Part shown: positions 62,237 to 64,000 of the stretch, piece by piece
How positions within the stretch are numbered: position 1 is the stretch's first letter
How the letters are laid out: each line of letters begins with the position of its first letter
Assembly: GCA_029948255.1 (NCBI GenBank)
Contig: JALIZF010001686.1
Span: 248,001-312,000, forward strand
Direction of reading: 5' to 3'
From: Telmatactis stephensoni
Lineage: Eukaryota > Cnidaria > Anthozoa > Actiniaria > Isophelliidae
Length of the DNA stretch: 64,000 nucleotides
Program-made: the position numbers and the translations under genes
Notes under the pieces: model-generated
Database searches by the model: none
What the model saw: the letters and a program-made list of their open reading frames with translations, nothing else
Told to the model about the DNA's origin: nothing

Positions 62237-64000
62237 TCACTGCTTAACAAAGTCTTTAAGCCAAGTTGGCTCTCTGGTGGACCTTTTAGGTCTTGAAGCA
62301 ACAACAGCTGTTGGTGGTGTGTTAGGTCCTGTTGTGGTTGGATGTTGGATGGCAGTTGGTTGTGTTGCCGATGGTTCACTGCAGGTTACAGCCTTGCTAG
62401 GTAACTGTTCAGTGGTTTCCTTCGGTGTAGACGTAGAAGTAGGCATCGTTTGCTGTGGGCTTTTCTGTTGTTTTAGATCTGCTCTGTTTCTACGGTATGT
62501 GCCTTCATCCGTCTCTACCTCATACGACCGCTCGTCATATCTCCTAACGACTGCAGCCTTGTCCCAGGCTTTCTTACCAAGGCGAAAATGTCTCAATCCT
62601 TACTACATCTCCTCCTTCGAGGGGCGGTAGATCTCGAGCTCCTCTGTTGTAATACTTTGCCTGTTTCAGCTGTTTTGCTCTCGTTTCCCTCTTTACAGAG
62701 TCTGGACGTACGGTCTGTGGCATCAGCATCTTTCTAGTTGTTGGAAGCAGCATCTTGCAACACTGTCCCATGAGTCATTGTGCAGGGCTGCTGTCCATAG
62801 ACTCTGTTGGCGTGTTGCTGTGTGCCAACAAACCGAGGTGGATGTCTCATTCAGTCTCTTTGGCTTTCTTCAAAAGCCGCTTGGCCTCTTTCACTGCGGC
62901 CTCGGCTTTCCTATTGCTCTGTTGGTGTCCCGGACTACCAGGGCAGTGGTCGAAATCCCATGCTGTGGTGGAGGTTTTGAACTTGTCTCAACTGAATTGA
63001 GGACCATTGTCATTGATTACAATGTCTGGAATCCCTTGTTTGGCAAAATGACGTTTCATTTGCCTAATGAAAGTGCTTGCTTTGGTGTCAGGTAGACGGT
63101 CTATTTCCCAGAAATTAGAGAAATAGTCCACAATGACCAGGTAATCTTTGCCATCAATAGTGTACAGATCTGCTCCAATCTTCTCCCATGGGCGGTCTGC
63201 GATTTCGTGGCTCAAAGGGTTTCTTTCTACTGTTTGTCTCCATGGGTGATGCATGCTTCGCACTGGGAGATGCACTGTTTCATGTCTGAGGGCATGCCTG
63301 GCCAAAACAGGCATTCCCTTGCTCGCCTCAGGCACGCGTTTACTCCCATATATGAGCTGTGCAACCGCTGTTTCATGGTTTGGCGCATGGACTTCGGGAT
63401 GAGCAGACGCTCCCCTCTGAACACAAGTCCGTCATACGCACTCAGCTCATATCGATAGCTGTGGTAGGGCGCGACCATAATAGGGAGGTCCTTCTTCTCC
63501 TCTGGCCAACCATACTTTATGACCTCTTTTAGCTGTTGGAAACTATCATCATTAAGCGTGGCTGCCTTCAACTCCTCCAGGCGTTCGTCTGTTATCGGTA
63601 GGTACTTGACTGCATTCACCCTTTCAAACTCGCCTTGGTTGTTCAGGAATGTTGGTAGGAATGCTCGGCTCAGTGTATCCGCCAGGTACATTCCTGGCAG
63701 GCTTGTACACTATGTGGGCGTCGTATTTCTGTACTTTCAGCAGCATTCCCTGGAGCCTTTTTGGTACGCTCCTTAGCGGTAACGCTGTAAGAGGCTTGTG
63801 ATCACTCTCAGCTGTCACACGTCGACCATATACGTATTGGTCGAACTTCTGATGCGTGAAAACCACGGCGAGCATCTCTTTCTCTATTTGTGCGTACCAT
63901 GTTTCTGGATCTGTGAGTGTACGGCTTGCAAAGGCAACGGGCTGCCCATTCTGCATCAGAGCTGCCCTCAGCCCTTTATCGCTGGCGTCACACTACACTG
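62237..64000 (-). pseudogene. Gypsy pol: RNase H and integrase, frameshifted
   Basis: RNase H motifs GQPVAFASRTLT, YAQIEKEMLAVVF and ESDHKPLTAL are near 63950-63760. A frame change near 63690 leads to ADTLSRAFLP and the integrase zinc region (HSSYMGVNACLRRARECLFW, QCEACITHGDKQ). The core follows after another frame change near 63230, with GADLYTIDGKDYLVIVDYFS and INDNGPQFS. Further frame changes near 62990 and 62590 precede the C-terminal RRYDERSYEVETDEGTYRRN and a Thr/Pro-rich tail. It is dead as it stands and I do not reconstruct it. Confidence 0.85.

Larger units (their letters stand above)
61739..64000 (-). mobile_element. Gypsy-type LTR retrotransposon (partial, decayed)
   Basis: On the minus strand, reading into the window from 64000: RNase H, integrase zinc finger, integrase core, a C-terminal region, a polypurine tract (GGAAGGGGGA at 62029-62038), and one LTR. 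The coding part is frameshifted. It sits in the ISWI intron in antisense orientation. Its other LTR and gag/RT are outside the window. Confidence 0.85.

Noticed and set aside
62223..62630. Plus-strand open frame of 135 codons
   Set aside because: It is the antisense shadow of the Gypsy pol C-terminus on the minus strand, which has the recognisable motifs.

Overview
The window reads as nuclear DNA of an invertebrate animal. It has AT-rich intergenic sequence, spliceosomal introns of a few hundred bases to several kb, many microsatellites, and a dense mix of retrotransposons, DNA transposons and MITEs. The recognisable genes are animal ones: a MAM/LDL-receptor-A protein, an NNMT/PNMT-type methyltransferase, an RBM26/27 RNA-binding protein and an ISWI remodeller (SMARCA5/SMARCA1 type). 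A cnidarian is my best guess; a sponge is not excluded. That placement is inference only.

0-22 kb. The minus strand carries part of a gene with MAM and LDLa modules. A block of about 3.3-3.9 kb holding a two-exon MAM-like module occurs twice in direct orientation (751-4600 and 15730-18985), with an LDLa exon between (6663-6782). Splice phases agree, and the copies differ in their exons only by length changes in multiples of three. The introns are colonised by a 5'-truncated non-LTR retrotransposon with (GA)n on both sides (4890-6331) and by a 7.6 kb element with about 620-bp inverted repeats (6876-14517). That element carries a four-exon gene for a protein of about 1,200 residues with a zinc-binding N-terminus, a putative DDD/DDE RNase H-like core, a C2H2 finger and a conserved C-terminal module. 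A 1.5 kb minisatellite with a 20-bp unit lies at 19.1-20.6 kb.

22-36.4 kb. No host gene is recognised. There is a 1.8-1.9 kb direct duplication, large (GGAA)n and (CTA)n tracts, and a DIRS-order (tyrosine-recombinase) retrotransposon (27964 to about 34115) inserted into one arm of an older, long inverted repeat. Its gag has a CCHC knuckle, its RT/RNase H is frameshifted and its recombinase is open. Upstream of gag lie eleven regularly spaced hairpins, all with 7-nt loops and several with compensatory stem changes (28997-29346). This is the most unusual feature of the window.

36.9-40.4 kb. An intronless NNMT/PNMT-like methyltransferase gene is followed by small inverted-repeat elements.

40.4-61.4 kb. 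RBM26/27 (minus, about 18 exons, apparently complete) and ISWI (plus, first six coding exons) are arranged head to head, with about 780 bp between start codons. RBM26/27 introns contain a nearly perfect 1,650-bp palindromic element flanked by TTAA, a nested pair of TA-flanked MITEs holding an exon-like open frame, minisatellites, and SINE- and Harbinger-like MITE copies. ISWI's intron after the Walker A exon has been invaded by a frameshifted Gypsy-type LTR retrotransposon that runs off the end of the window.
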